Below, piece by piece: positions 1 through 5,296 of a DNA stretch of 7,759 bases. A program made the translations under genes and the position numbers. Where the stretch lies: the NCBI GenBank assembly GCA_002683775.1, contig NYTT01000055.1:1-7759 (forward strand), written 5' to 3'. Each line of letters starts with the position of its first letter. Position 1 is the stretch's first letter. This DNA is from Flavobacteriales bacterium. Its GTDB lineage: Bacteria > Bacteroidota > Bacteroidia > Flavobacteriales > BACL11. The notes below the pieces were generated by a model. The model searched no databases and was not told the DNA's origin. It saw only the letters and a program-made list of their open reading frames with translations.

Positions 1-984
1 TATAATATCATTAATTTCTGCGGACTCACAACCGTTTCTAAATGTGAAAATTGTATCAGGTAATAACATTTTATAATTTTCTGCTGAAATTGTTGCAGTA
101 TAACAATTTTGAATAATTCTATCTTTTGCCAAAATTCTTTGTCCATCAACTAATTTTGTTGAATATCCTTTTTCAGCAAAAAGTCCAAGATTTGATTCAA
201 TGGTAATCATTTTAATCCTGATTGCTTCATTGAATGGTGGGTCAACTAAGATACGAATTTTGTCATCATTATCATAAGCCCTAAATGAGTCCTGGTAATT
301 TGATTTTTCTCGATGAAACCATCCATCATGGAATGAAAATTCTCCAGAAACTTCTCTAATGGAATTATCTAATGTTAATAGATCTTCATAAGTTGGACAT
401 GTTGATATTTTTAGTTTTGCCATTGCTTCACAATTTTTTGATAATTTGACACCAATTAATTTTGCATCATGTTTTTGAATATCATGAATTAATTTCTTTG
501 AATCAATTTGTTTTAAAACTAAATTCTTCTGATCTTGTAATTCTCCAAGTTCATTATTTAATACAGTTAATTTTTCTAACTCCAATGTTAATTGATTAGT
601 GTTAACTGCTGGTGCATTCCAATCTTTTTTTAATTGTTCTTTTGCTGCTGCAATTTTTTTGTTCTCAGAAACAATTACATTATTTTGTTCTTTGATTTCA
701 TCTATTTTTATTACAATAACTTCATCTAATTCCACCAGACCTTTTTCCAAATCTTTTATCTCATCTAATCGAATTTGTTGAAAATCAATTAATTCAACGT
801 CTGGAGCTCCACCCTCTTTAGGTTCTAATGCCTGGTATTCTAAATCAAGTCGGTCTAATTCCTTTTGTAATTTTTCTTCGTATGACAAGTGTCTGTTTTC
901 ATTATTATTATCCTCATCAGAAAATGCTAATGGTGTAATCATCACAGTTAGCATGACCAATAAGACAACTGTTCCTACACCCAC
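1..984 (-). CDS. Secreted coiled-coil protein, C-terminus beyond the window
   Basis: The frame is open from a GTG at 984 to base 1 (328 residues), so the C-terminus is missing. Residues 1-22 form a signal peptide or membrane anchor (hydrophobic VVLLVMLTVMITPLAFS, then acidic DED). Residues about 33-180 are Glu/Lys/Leu/Gln-rich and predicted coiled coil. From about 190 the protein looks globular and has four Cys (185, 196, 294, 319) that could form two disulfides outside the cell. GTG is chosen because the signal peptide needs it and a TATA-like TTATTTAA lies 25 nt upstream (1006-1013), as in a leaderless archaeal promoter. An in-frame ATG at 954 would remove half of the signal sequence. The gene starts 32 bases after the recombinase stop on the same strand. 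I do not recognise the family. A surface, adhesion or virion-fibre role is only a guess from architecture. Confidence 0.82.
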   Translation of the reverse strand, partial: MGVGTVVLLVMLTVMITPLAFSDEDNNNENRHLSYEEKLQKELDRLDLEYQALEPKEGGAPDVELIDFQQIRLDEIKDLEKGLVELDEVIVIKIDEIKEQNNVIVSENKKIAAAKEQLKKDWNAPAVNTNQLTLELEKLTVLNNELGELQDQKNLVLKQIDSKKLIHDIQKHDAKLIGVKLSKNCEAMAKLKISTCPTYEDLLTLDNSIREVSGEFSFHDGWFHREKSNYQDSFRAYDNDDKIRILVDPPFNEAIRIKMITIESNLGLFAEKGYSTKLVDGQRILAKDRIIQNCYTATISAENYKMLLPDTIFTFRNGCESAEINDII

Positions 985-985
985 A

Positions 986-1013
986 AATAACGTGATAATA
1001 ACGTGTTAAATAA
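986..1013 (-). promoter_or_regulatory. Promoter of the secreted-protein gene with tandem AATAACGTG repeats
   Basis: On the minus strand TTATTTAA (1013-1006) lies about 25 nt before the GTG start at 984. Between them are two direct copies of AATAACGTG (plus-strand reading, 986-994 and 997-1005), offset by 11 bases, one helical turn. The spacing suggests a protein-binding site in the promoter. The promoter call is inferred from position only. Confidence 0.45.
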
Positions 1014-1016
1014 GTT

Positions 1017-1598
1017 TTATTTTATTTCCCACCAATCTTTAACATCCTCAATTCCCACTTGAAGATATTTTGAAGTTGTAGTTAGGGATGAATGTCTTAA
1101 CTGTTTTTGTACCACATTAAGTGGTGCTTTCTTACCATAAACTCCATACAACATTGATTTTCCAATACTTTTTCGGAAGATATGAGTCAAGGTTTTTTCT
1201 CCTGTAACTTCTTGTGGAGTAGTCCAGGCTGCAACATCTAACATCTTACCTAATCTTCTAACCCAAATCCTAACAATTTGAGGATTACAATCCTTTAGTA
1301 ATTGGCCATTAGGCTTTGTTTGTAGGTATTGTTGTAATTCAGGGATAAAAGGTAGGGGAATTGGTGCATATTGATTTTTCTTCTTTTTAGTCAAGCCAAG
1401 ATACACCTCATTGCTTAACAAATCAAAATCTTCTTTCTTTAAGTTACAGGCTTCCTTCATCCTCAAGCCACACCAATAAGCAATTTTGAATAAAAATTCT
1501 ACATCATGGTTTTTCCACTTTCTAATTTGTAATACTGGAATAGCCTGGACTATTTCTTCGAATTGTTGAGGATCAATGTAGTTACTTTTTGACCTCAT
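1017..1598 (-). CDS. Tyrosine recombinase/integrase, catalytic domain only
   Basis: A 193-residue site-specific recombinase of the phage integrase/Xer superfamily, which cuts and rejoins DNA through a phosphotyrosine link. The whole active site is visible: Arg46 in GLRMKEA, a beta-hairpin Lys among 71-74, His139-x-x-Arg142 in THIFRK, His169 in QLRHSSLTT and the nucleophile Tyr178 in SKYLQVG. Typical XerA or phage integrases have 270-400 residues with an N-terminal SAM-like core-binding domain. Here there are only about 45 residues before Arg46, so that domain is absent or reduced. An in-frame TGA lies two codons before the ATG, so the gene is not simply mis-started. The start overlaps the stop of a 26-residue ORF (ATGA), implying coupled translation. 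It probably integrates or excises the element. No att site or tRNA target is visible. Confidence 0.9.
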   Translation of the reverse strand: MRSKSNYIDPQQFEEIVQAIPVLQIRKWKNHDVEFLFKIAYWCGLRMKEACNLKKEDFDLLSNEVYLGLTKKKKNQYAPIPLPFIPELQQYLQTKPNGQLLKDCNPQIVRIWVRRLGKMLDVAAWTTPQEVTGEKTLTHIFRKSIGKSMLYGVYGKKAPLNVVQKQLRHSSLTTTSKYLQVGIEDVKDWWEIK

Positions 1599-1675
1599 AA
1601 CTCAGTCCAATGTGAAATTAATACTGCTGCAATGAATCCCATTGCTGCTGCAAGTATGTGAGTTCTTTTTCCCAT
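1595..1675 (-). CDS. 26-residue membrane micro-protein upstream of the integrase
   Basis: Short ORF MGKRTHILAAA... ending in SHWTEL, with a basic N-terminus followed by one hydrophobic segment (about residues 7-21, rich in Ala, Ile, Leu), so a possible single-pass membrane peptide. Its stop overlaps the integrase ATG in the sequence ATGA. A TATA-like ATAAATA (1706-1700 on the minus strand) lies 28 nt upstream of the ATG, as for a leaderless transcript. It may be a real small protein or only a leader ORF that delivers ribosomes to the integrase. I do not recognise it, and short length limits confidence. Confidence 0.45.
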   Translation of the reverse strand: MGKRTHILAAAMGFIAAVLISHWTEL

Positions 1676-1699
1676 TACTATTAACGATTGTATAACGAG

Positions 1700-1733
1700 T
1701 ATTTATGTTGAAACTTTTTATGTATCTGTACAG
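1700..1733. promoter_or_regulatory. Divergent promoter with CTGTACAG operator
   Basis: The minus-strand TATA box (1706-1700) serves the micro-ORF/integrase unit. The plus-strand TATA-like TTTTTATGTAT ends at 1725 and serves the gene starting at 1744. CTGTACAG (1726-1733) directly follows the plus-strand TATA and begins 18 nt before that ATG. Bound protein there would block the plus-strand transcription start. The sequence is direct observation and the regulatory role is inferred. Confidence 0.6.
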
Positions 1734-1743
1734 AATTTTAGGT

Positions 1744-1821
1744 ATGGGAACTTATGAAGTTAAAGGACATTGGGTCAAAGGTTACAAACGAGTAGCCAAG
1801 AAAAAGAAAAAGAAAATTTAG
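1744..1821 (+). CDS. 25-residue lysine-rich basic protein
   Basis: ATG GGA ACT ... ATT TAG encodes MGTYEVKGHWVKGYKRVAKK and ends in a run of six lysines plus Ile. The segment VKGHWVKGYKR resembles the VKGHxRxGxxV-type basic motif I recall from other small archaeal and viral proteins. The charge suggests nucleic-acid binding. It has its own TATA box and a CTGTACAG operator 18 bases upstream. Its stop overlaps the stop of the convergent 138-residue gene, and a run of eight T follows ten bases later. Promoter, operator and terminator around such a short frame support expression, but homology was not tested. Confidence 0.6.
   Translation: MGTYEVKGHWVKGYKRVAKKKKKKI
1800..1817 (-). terminator. T-rich tract ending the 3361-1818 operon
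   Basis: The plus-strand AAG/AAA lysine codons read as CTTTTTCTTTTT-type sequence on the minus strand immediately after the TAA of the 138-residue gene (1820-1818). This is a plausible archaeal T-tract terminator, so the same bases would encode the lysine tail on one strand and stop transcription on the other. Confidence 0.4.
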
Positions 1822-2234
1822 ATCTTAAACTTTTTTTTGTCAGACCATAGTTTGACATCTTTTTTTGAATCACCCCAAATATCAATATTGGATTTCTTGT
1901 TACCCCATAGTCCTTCGGGATAATATTTTGGCACTGGCGGTTTTCTTGGTTTATCTTTTGCAGCATCCTTTTCAAATTCACCCATACCCTTTGAAAAAGA
2001 ATCTACTGCTTTAGAGAAAGTTTTCATTCCCTTATCAAAGTTTTTCATATTTACAATCTTGGTAAATACATGATATCTTCGAGTCCATTTTGGCTCAAAT
2101 CCATCTAAAATTATTTTATATTTTGATAACAAAACTTCTTGCATAGTTAATGAATCATAAGATTCTTTTTTCCCAGTCTTAAAATTGGTAAATTGGAAGG
2201 TGTTGTCAGGCTCAACGTAAACGTTGAACTTCAT
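1818..2234 (-). CDS. 138-aa protein with Phe heptads and Trp decads
   Basis: Unrecognised basic protein, last gene of the 3361-1818 operon. It has two internal periodicities. Phe at 66, 73, 80 and 87 marks a strict seven-residue repeat (FDKGMKT, FSKAVDS, FSKGMGE, FEKDAAK) with Met or Val four residues after the first three Phe, which should form an amphipathic helix. After a proline-rich linker (about 96-106), Trp at 110, 120 and 130 marks three ten-residue repeats of the type [LI]W[GS]xxKK. The N-terminal 60 residues look like a small beta-rich domain. There is no signal peptide. The gene follows the two-helix membrane protein with a 32-base gap. The amphipathic helix could bind a membrane or self-associate, but this is inferred. 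The function is unknown. Confidence 0.8.
   Translation of the reverse strand: MKFNVYVEPDNTFQFTNFKTGKKESYDSLTMQEVLLSKYKIILDGFEPKWTRRYHVFTKIVNMKNFDKGMKTFSKAVDSFSKGMGEFEKDAAKDKPRKPPVPKYYPEGLWGNKKSNIDIWGDSKKDVKLWSDKKKFKI
1831..1838 (+). terminator. T8 terminator after the lysine-rich gene
   Basis: A run of eight T begins ten bases after the TAG at 1819-1821. Archaeal intrinsic termination uses T tracts without needing a hairpin. It lies inside the 3' end of the convergent gene. Confidence 0.5.
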
Positions 2235-2266
2235 CCAGGCCTTCCAAGTTAGATGTTTGGTGTACT

Positions 2267-2608
2267 TTATTCCTCATCACACCTACAACTGATTGAGATG
2301 TTATTTGATATGGTGTTAATCAAATATGTTCCAACAATTCCTATTGGGATCATCAATATTACAAGTATGTTGACTACAACTGCTGCCAATTGTATAACAG
2401 GTTCTATGAATGCCACATACAGTCCAAGTGTACCAACAAGTGTCGTCATTATTTGAAGTTCTATGAATAATACACTTAAATCATATCTATCTCCGTTTGC
2501 AACTTTATCTACTAAAAATTCATGAAATAGAATTAATGGTTTGAAGGGCAAACTCAATGCCTGTACAGTTCTATTACACCATTTTTTTGACAGTTTGATT
2601 TCAATCAT
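2267..2608 (-). CDS. Small membrane protein with two hydrophobic helices
   Basis: 113 residues. The N-terminal half is amphipathic to mildly hydrophobic and basic (to about residue 45). Two adjacent hydrophobic segments follow at about 47-69 and 71-97 with a Glu-Pro between them, giving a membrane hairpin, and then a short Cys-x-Cys acidic tail. A GGTG with a downstream GTGATG precedes the ATG as a weak ribosome binding site, 12 bases after the stop of the 86-aa gene. A CTGTACAG palindrome lies inside the coding sequence (codons for TVQA, 2561-2568). Spindle-shaped archaeal viruses have small capsid proteins with two hydrophobic helices, so a structural role is possible, but nothing here proves it. 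A holin-like or host-membrane role is equally open. Confidence 0.8.
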   Translation of the reverse strand: MIEIKLSKKWCNRTVQALSLPFKPLILFHEFLVDKVANGDRYDLSVLFIELQIMTTLVGTLGLYVAFIEPVIQLAAVVVNILVILMIPIGIVGTYLINTISNNISISCRCDEE

Positions 2609-2620
2609 TTTTCATCACAC

Positions 2621-2881
2621 CTATGTCCATGCAGTGACATTATCAACACTATGAAATAGTCTGTCTAATTCTTTATCATCTATTTCTAGTATTTTTTGTA
2701 CTGCTTCAAGTGACTCACGTCTTGAATTATGTTTTCTCAAATCACCAAAGACAAAAATGTCCATAGTTTCTTCTTGAAAAACTTGGTAGGCTGCAAAATA
2801 ATCGTCTTTATTTTTTTTACCACCTAGTTTTTGATACTCTACAAAATACTCATTGAATGGGTATTCATTAAAGTTGGTCAT
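2621..2881 (-). CDS. 86-aa acidic hypothetical protein
   Basis: Unrecognised soluble protein. The N-terminal third is rich in Tyr, Phe and Asn (NEYPFNEYFVEY). The C-terminal half (RRESLEAVQKILEIDDKELD and on) looks helical and charged. No cysteine, signal peptide or membrane segment. Its ATG overlaps the stop of the upstream 30-aa zinc-ribbon gene as ATGA, so the two are probably translated together. A role with the zinc-ribbon partner is suggested only by this coupling. Confidence 0.75.
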   Translation of the reverse strand: MTNFNEYPFNEYFVEYQKLGGKKNKDDYFAAYQVFQEETMDIFVFGDLRKHNSRRESLEAVQKILEIDDKELDRLFHSVDNVTAWT

Positions 2882-2970
2882 TTTTTACACCTCTCACACG
2901 TTGCTAATCCATCACTGTCTAAAAAGACTTCAACGTTTGAAGCAAAACATTTTGCACATAAGGATTTCAT
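2878..2970 (-). CDS. 30-residue zinc-ribbon micro-protein
   Basis: A complete zinc knuckle pair in 30 residues: Cys5-x2-Cys8 (LCAKCF) and Cys25-x2-Cys28 (TCERCKK), separated by 16 residues predicted to form two strands around an acidic turn. Four Cys in this spacing are typical of a zinc ribbon that binds nucleic acid or protein. Both ends overlap neighbours: the ATG overlaps the stop of the 91-aa gene, and its TGA overlaps the ATG of the 86-aa gene (both ATGA). The paired overlaps and the perfect CxxC spacing make it convincing despite its length. Confidence 0.72.
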   Translation of the reverse strand: MKSLCAKCFASNVEVFLDSDGLATCERCKK

Positions 2971-3242
2971 TTTAGATCCTCGTTACTTGTATGACGGATT
3001 GTATCTTTCATTCCACGTACATACCCACGCCAATATGATTGTGATATCAAATTAAGAATTGTTGGTGAAATTCTCCATTCGAATGCCAATCTTTCTACAA
3101 GGCGTGATACTTCTTCTTCAGATTCAGGCTCATGTGTTTGTACAACTTCATCAATTGTTTGAAGTAATCTTTGACTATCATCATCATTGTATGGCATGTC
3201 TAACTGTTCAGCATGTCTATTGATGTAGTATTTTTTATTCAA
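2967..3242 (-). CDS. 91-aa helical acidic hypothetical protein
   Basis: Unrecognised. Predicted mostly helical, with an acidic middle (about 37-45, HEPESEEEV) and a C-terminal half containing two aromatic-rich helices (LAFEWRISPTILNLISQSYW, then RGYVRGMKD). No cysteines or membrane segments. It starts at TTG: the only stop-coupled start is the TTG in TTGA at the end of the 40-aa gene, and a GGAG lies about nine bases upstream as ribosome binding site. Its stop overlaps the zinc-ribbon start. A DNA-binding role is possible from the helices but not demonstrated. Confidence 0.72.
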   Translation of the reverse strand: MNKKYYINRHAEQLDMPYNDDDSQRLLQTIDEVVQTHEPESEEEVSRLVERLAFEWRISPTILNLISQSYWRGYVRGMKDTIRHTSNEDLK

Positions 3243-3361
3243 TTCTTTTTCTCCTGGTTAATTTCCCAAGGCACACCGTTTTCCCAATCATCCACTAATT
3301 TTTTAGCGGCCAAAACAATCTTGACAATATCAGGTGTGGTAGTTTCGATTTTTTTATCCAT
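3239..3361 (-). CDS. 40-aa first gene of the leftward operon
   Basis: MDKKIETTTPDIVKIVLAAK then KLVDDWENGVPWEINQEKKN. Unrecognised small soluble protein with one amphipathic helix (about 10-26) and two Trp. It is supported by context: a TATA box about 27 nt upstream (3383-3394), an operator between TATA and ATG, and a TGA that overlaps the TTG start of the next gene (TTGA). It is probably leaderless, as the ATG falls where transcription should begin. Confidence 0.65.
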   Translation of the reverse strand: MDKKIETTTPDIVKIVLAAKKLVDDWENGVPWEINQEKKN

Positions 3362-3370
3362 GTATTAGTT

Positions 3371-3438
3371 CTGTACAGACGATGTATATATACATTAGGT
3401 GTATGCGTACAATAGATGTATATACTATTACTGTACAG
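3371..3438. promoter_or_regulatory. Divergent promoters, each with a CTGTACAG operator
   Basis: Minus unit: TATA palindrome TGTATATATACA (3383-3394), then CTGTACAG (3371-3378), then ATG at 3361. Plus unit: TATA GTATATAC (3418-3425), then CTGTACAG (3431-3438), then ATG at 3447. TATA centres lie about 27 and 25 nt before the starts, and the palindromes begin 17 and 16 nt before them. The mirror-image layout argues for joint control of both transcripts by one repressor-like protein (inference). Confidence 0.7.
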
Positions 3439-3446
3439 GATTAATT

Positions 3447-3590
3447 ATGTCTAAAAAAGTAGATGGAGATTATTACCGCCACGAATGTAATCGATGCGGC
3501 AAGATTTGGTATTCAATTATGGCTGATCCTAATACATGTGTAAATGTAAAATGTAGATCTAAATACTGGAATAGAAAAAGAGTGAGATAA
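3447..3590 (+). CDS. 47-aa zinc-ribbon protein
   Basis: MSKKVDGDYYRHECNRCGKI and on, with Cys14-x2-Cys17 and Cys31-x4-Cys36, followed by a basic tail (RSKYWNRKRVR). The pattern HxCxRCGxxW...PxxCxxxxCxSxYW is the zinc-ribbon form common in small archaeal proteins, although the second knuckle is CxxxxC instead of the usual CxxC. Start 3447 is chosen over an in-frame ATG at 3399 because it lies 25 nt after a TATA box and directly downstream of an operator, while the longer version would begin upstream of the promoter. CTGTACAG sites flank it at 3431 and at 3593, just past the stop. It may be a DNA-binding regulator. Whether it binds those sites is unknown. Confidence 0.78.
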   Translation: MSKKVDGDYYRHECNRCGKIWYSIMADPNTCVNVKCRSKYWNRKRVR

Positions 3591-3592
3591 TC

Positions 3593-3600
3593 CTGTACAG
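3593..3600. promoter_or_regulatory. CTGTACAG palindrome after the zinc-ribbon gene
   Basis: Two bases after the TAA. The left extension ATC matches the longer palindrome at 6138-6151. No TATA box or start codon is placed to use it, so it may be an auxiliary operator or looping partner of the sites at 3371 and 3431. Confidence 0.45.
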
Positions 3601-3647
3601 ACTTTAATAAAATTCCCCTGGACTAAATTAAAACTTTGAAAAATTTT

Positions 3648-3701
3648 AAAAAAATAAAAAAAGTAAAAAAATAGGATGCTGAACAATTTTTCAAAAAAAA
3701 A
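3648..3701 (-). terminator. Multiple T-tracts ending the 5694-3709 operon
   Basis: Just beyond the 107-aa gene stop, the minus strand carries T runs at 3701-3693 (nine), 3671-3665 (seven) and a pair at 3662-3648 split by one base. Tandem T tracts are the archaeal intrinsic terminator form. The stretch 3601-3708 has no ORF and is otherwise A-rich filler on the plus strand. Confidence 0.6.
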
Positions 3702-3708
3702 TAAAGGA

Positions 3709-4032
3709 CTAATCGAATTTTATCACTAAAGTCTTTAAAATCTGATTTACTTCTTTTTCTAATTTTAAACCGTTTTTTTCATCTAGTGAATTAGTGTTTT
3801 TAATCTTTAACGTGTAGTTTGTAGGCGTGTTAATGTAGATCTTAAACGTTACAAATTCACGAGATTTATTTTTTAAAATAACTCTCCAACACATCGAAGT
3901 TAAAAGATTTGATTCAACGTTTACAACCTTACCCAATTTTTTAAAAGTTTTTTCAAACACTTTGATTATTTTGTCAATTGTTGAATAATCCAAATTGGTT
4001 ACTATTGTTTGATTTGCTAAATAAGAAATCAT
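3709..4032 (-). CDS. 107-aa hypothetical protein, last gene of its operon
   Basis: Unrecognised. Lys/Asn/Ile-rich with alternating strands after an N-terminal helix (STIDKIIKVFEKTFKKLGKV), ending in a helix (LEKEVNQILKTLVIKF). One Cys (48), no signal peptide. The ATG overlaps the stop of the 63-aa gene (ATGA). It is followed by the T-tract terminator. The alpha-beta layout suggests a small compact domain. The function is unknown. Confidence 0.72.
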   Translation of the reverse strand: MISYLANQTIVTNLDYSTIDKIIKVFEKTFKKLGKVVNVESNLLTSMCWRVILKNKSREFVTFKIYINTPTNYTLKIKNTNSLDEKNGLKLEKEVNQILKTLVIKFD

Positions 4033-4220
4033 TTTTTTAAATTTCCTTTAATGTGTAATCTTATGAAATCAATTGAGTTTGTTTTATTTCTCATAAATTG
4101 AGCATATCCAACAAAAAAACAATATGAATACCATATTTTTTTAGTAATTGGATAATTACAATTTCTACAAAGTGTTAATCCCAACCAAATATGCTTTAAA
4201 TGGGTTTTAAGATATTTCAT
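4029..4220 (-). CDS. 63-aa aromatic, Cys-containing hypothetical protein
   Basis: Very aromatic and basic (WLGLTLCRNCNYP, then WYSYCFFVGYAQF). Cys18-x2-Cys21 and Cys34 could hold metal with a nearby His, but a fourth ligand is not obvious. The hydrophobic stretch at about 29-42 is short and polar for a membrane helix. The start overlaps the end of the GP88-like gene by 14 bases, with GGGGGT about six bases upstream as a possible ribosome binding site. The stop overlaps the 107-aa gene (ATGA). I do not recognise the family. Confidence 0.62.
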   Translation of the reverse strand: MKYLKTHLKHIWLGLTLCRNCNYPITKKIWYSYCFFVGYAQFMRNKTNSIDFIRLHIKGNLKK

Positions 4221-4842
4221 TTTTTACCCCCTTTAGATAATACTTTGTTATCTTATGATCCTTTTTCCAACATAGATCACAGTCACCACAATTAATTCCT
4301 TTTTCAGTGCTAATTGATGCGTGGCAATTTGCTTTATGCGGATCGGTTGTAGTTTCTGAAAACGTAACGCCAAAAGGAGAAAATTCATCAATCATAAATT
4401 GAGGGATTTCCATATTTGGTACAGGTGCAGAAAGTCGGATATTGACATTTTCAGGTATTGAATTATCTTTTAACCATTCTTTAAGCAAATCATCGCGTGA
4501 TGTTGCAATCCAATGGCGTATACGTGACAAATTTTTACACACTTTGATAACTTTATCAATTGATTCCAAACTAAAAAAATCACCTGAAGAAAACCATCTA
4601 AAATCGTTGATTCGTTTTTTCCTAATTTGAGCGGTTATTTCTGACTCAAATTTTTTAGAATTAATTAATTCCCAATTTCTTAAAACTAAAGCCTTCCTTG
4701 ATGGATATCTCTCATTTGGGTTTTTTGTCACAGTACATTTTTTTGATTGACCATATAAACAACGGTCAACACATCCCGTTTTATCTATTGGTAGATCAAA
4801 TGTAGGCACTGGCATTTTTGAGGGGGTTGATAAATGATTCAA
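4207..4842 (-). CDS. GP88-like phage protein, Cys-rich
   Basis: 211 residues resembling, from memory, the phage gene product 88 family of unknown function. Shared features visible here: an N-terminal Cys cluster (Cys24-x3-Cys28-x7-Cys36), a central RWFSSGDF (82-89) followed by a helix and HWIATSRDD (110-118), a strand and Pro-Asn-rich region (about 130-148), and a C-terminal cluster Cys173, Cys185-x2-Cys188-x2-Cys191-Trp. The seven Cys could bind zinc or an iron-sulfur cluster, which is inference. The start is TTG in TTGA, overlapping the stop of the upstream 98-aa gene. ATG at 4815 is an alternative. Next to another phage-type gene, it suggests a module shared with tailed bacteriophages. Confidence 0.68.
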   Translation of the reverse strand: MNHLSTPSKMPVPTFDLPIDKTGCVDRCLYGQSKKCTVTKNPNERYPSRKALVLRNWELINSKKFESEITAQIRKKRINDFRWFSSGDFFSLESIDKVIKVCKNLSRIRHWIATSRDDLLKEWLKDNSIPENVNIRLSAPVPNMEIPQFMIDEFSPFGVTFSETTTDPHKANCHASISTEKGINCGDCDLCWKKDHKITKYYLKGVKNEIS

Positions 4843-5135
4843 TTTTGTAAAATCTCCAATTCACGAATAAAACAATCCTCATTGTAGGTTATTTCATTAA
4901 ATTCTGTTTTTACTCCCGCACCATGAATTAAATCAAGGTATTTTGAAGCATCACAATCTTCTTCAAGATAATAATATTTTTTATCTTGATAAGAGAATTG
5001 CGAAAATTCCAGACCAAAAACTAAATTCTTTGGGATCTTAATCCATCCATGAGCGGGATCACTGATAAAATCAAGTGAGATAATTTTATCTTCAGCCCAT
5101 TTAGAAAACCTTTCTAATTCAAGAGTTTTTACCAA
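4839..5135 (-). CDS. 98-aa protein of a small phage-associated family (HGW/YLEEDCDA)
   Basis: The motifs DPAHGWIKIP (27-36), FSYQ (48-51), YYLEEDCDASKYL (55-67) and a C-terminal FIRELE closely match a small family of uncharacterised proteins common in bacterial tailed phages, which I believe is catalogued as DUF7831 (from memory, not searched). Those are about 70-100 residues, so this copy looks full length. No enzymatic residues are known. The start is TTG at 5135, overlapping the stop of the 55-aa zinc ribbon (TTGGTAA). Met10-equivalent alternatives are absent. Finding this family in an archaeal context next to a GP88-like gene suggests transfer between virus worlds. Confidence 0.72.
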   Translation of the reverse strand: MVKTLELERFSKWAEDKIISLDFISDPAHGWIKIPKNLVFGLEFSQFSYQDKKYYYLEEDCDASKYLDLIHGAGVKTEFNEITYNEDCFIRELEILQN

Positions 5136-5296
5136 CTTATATCAACTCCTGTCATTTTTGCATATTCAGCGGAAGCTTCCGAATTTCCGCAAGGGGTGCA
5201 TAAATGGGTTTTATTGTCCTTTCTTGATAGTGCGGGAAAATCATCATCATAAGAGATTTTTTTCTTACAATTTCCACATGTGTAGAAATCAGTCAA
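5129..5296 (-). CDS. 55-aa zinc-ribbon protein
   Basis: TTG-started ORF beginning TDFYTCGNCKKKISYDDDFP. Cys7-x2-Cys10 and Cys33-x2-Cys36 (HLCTPCG) form a four-Cys zinc site with a 22-residue loop, a layout common in phage zinc-binding micro-proteins. Its TTG overlaps the stop of the 133-aa gene (TTGA), and its TAA overlaps the TTG start of the 98-aa gene. The double overlap and the clean CxxC pairs support it, even though no ATG is available. The target is unknown. Confidence 0.72.
   Translation of the reverse strand: MTDFYTCGNCKKKISYDDDFPALSRKDNKTHLCTPCGNSEASAEYAKMTGVDISW

Noticed and set aside
599..781. Plus-strand ORF rich in Phe/Ser/Ile
   Set aside because: It is antisense to the coiled-coil region of the secreted protein. 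The composition reflects reverse-complemented Lys/Glu codons.
2253..2456. Plus-strand ORF with hydrophobic residues
   Set aside because: It is the complement of the two-helix membrane protein, which has operon context and a ribosome binding site. This frame has neither.
2267..2608. Calling the two-helix protein a spindle-virus capsid protein
   Set aside because: Two hydrophobic helices alone are too common. No capsid-specific motif or other structural gene in the window supports the call.
3399..3446. Longer N-terminus (16 extra residues) for the 47-aa zinc ribbon
   Set aside because: It would place the TATA box and operator inside the gene. The ATG at 3447 fits the promoter spacing and begins the conserved-looking part.
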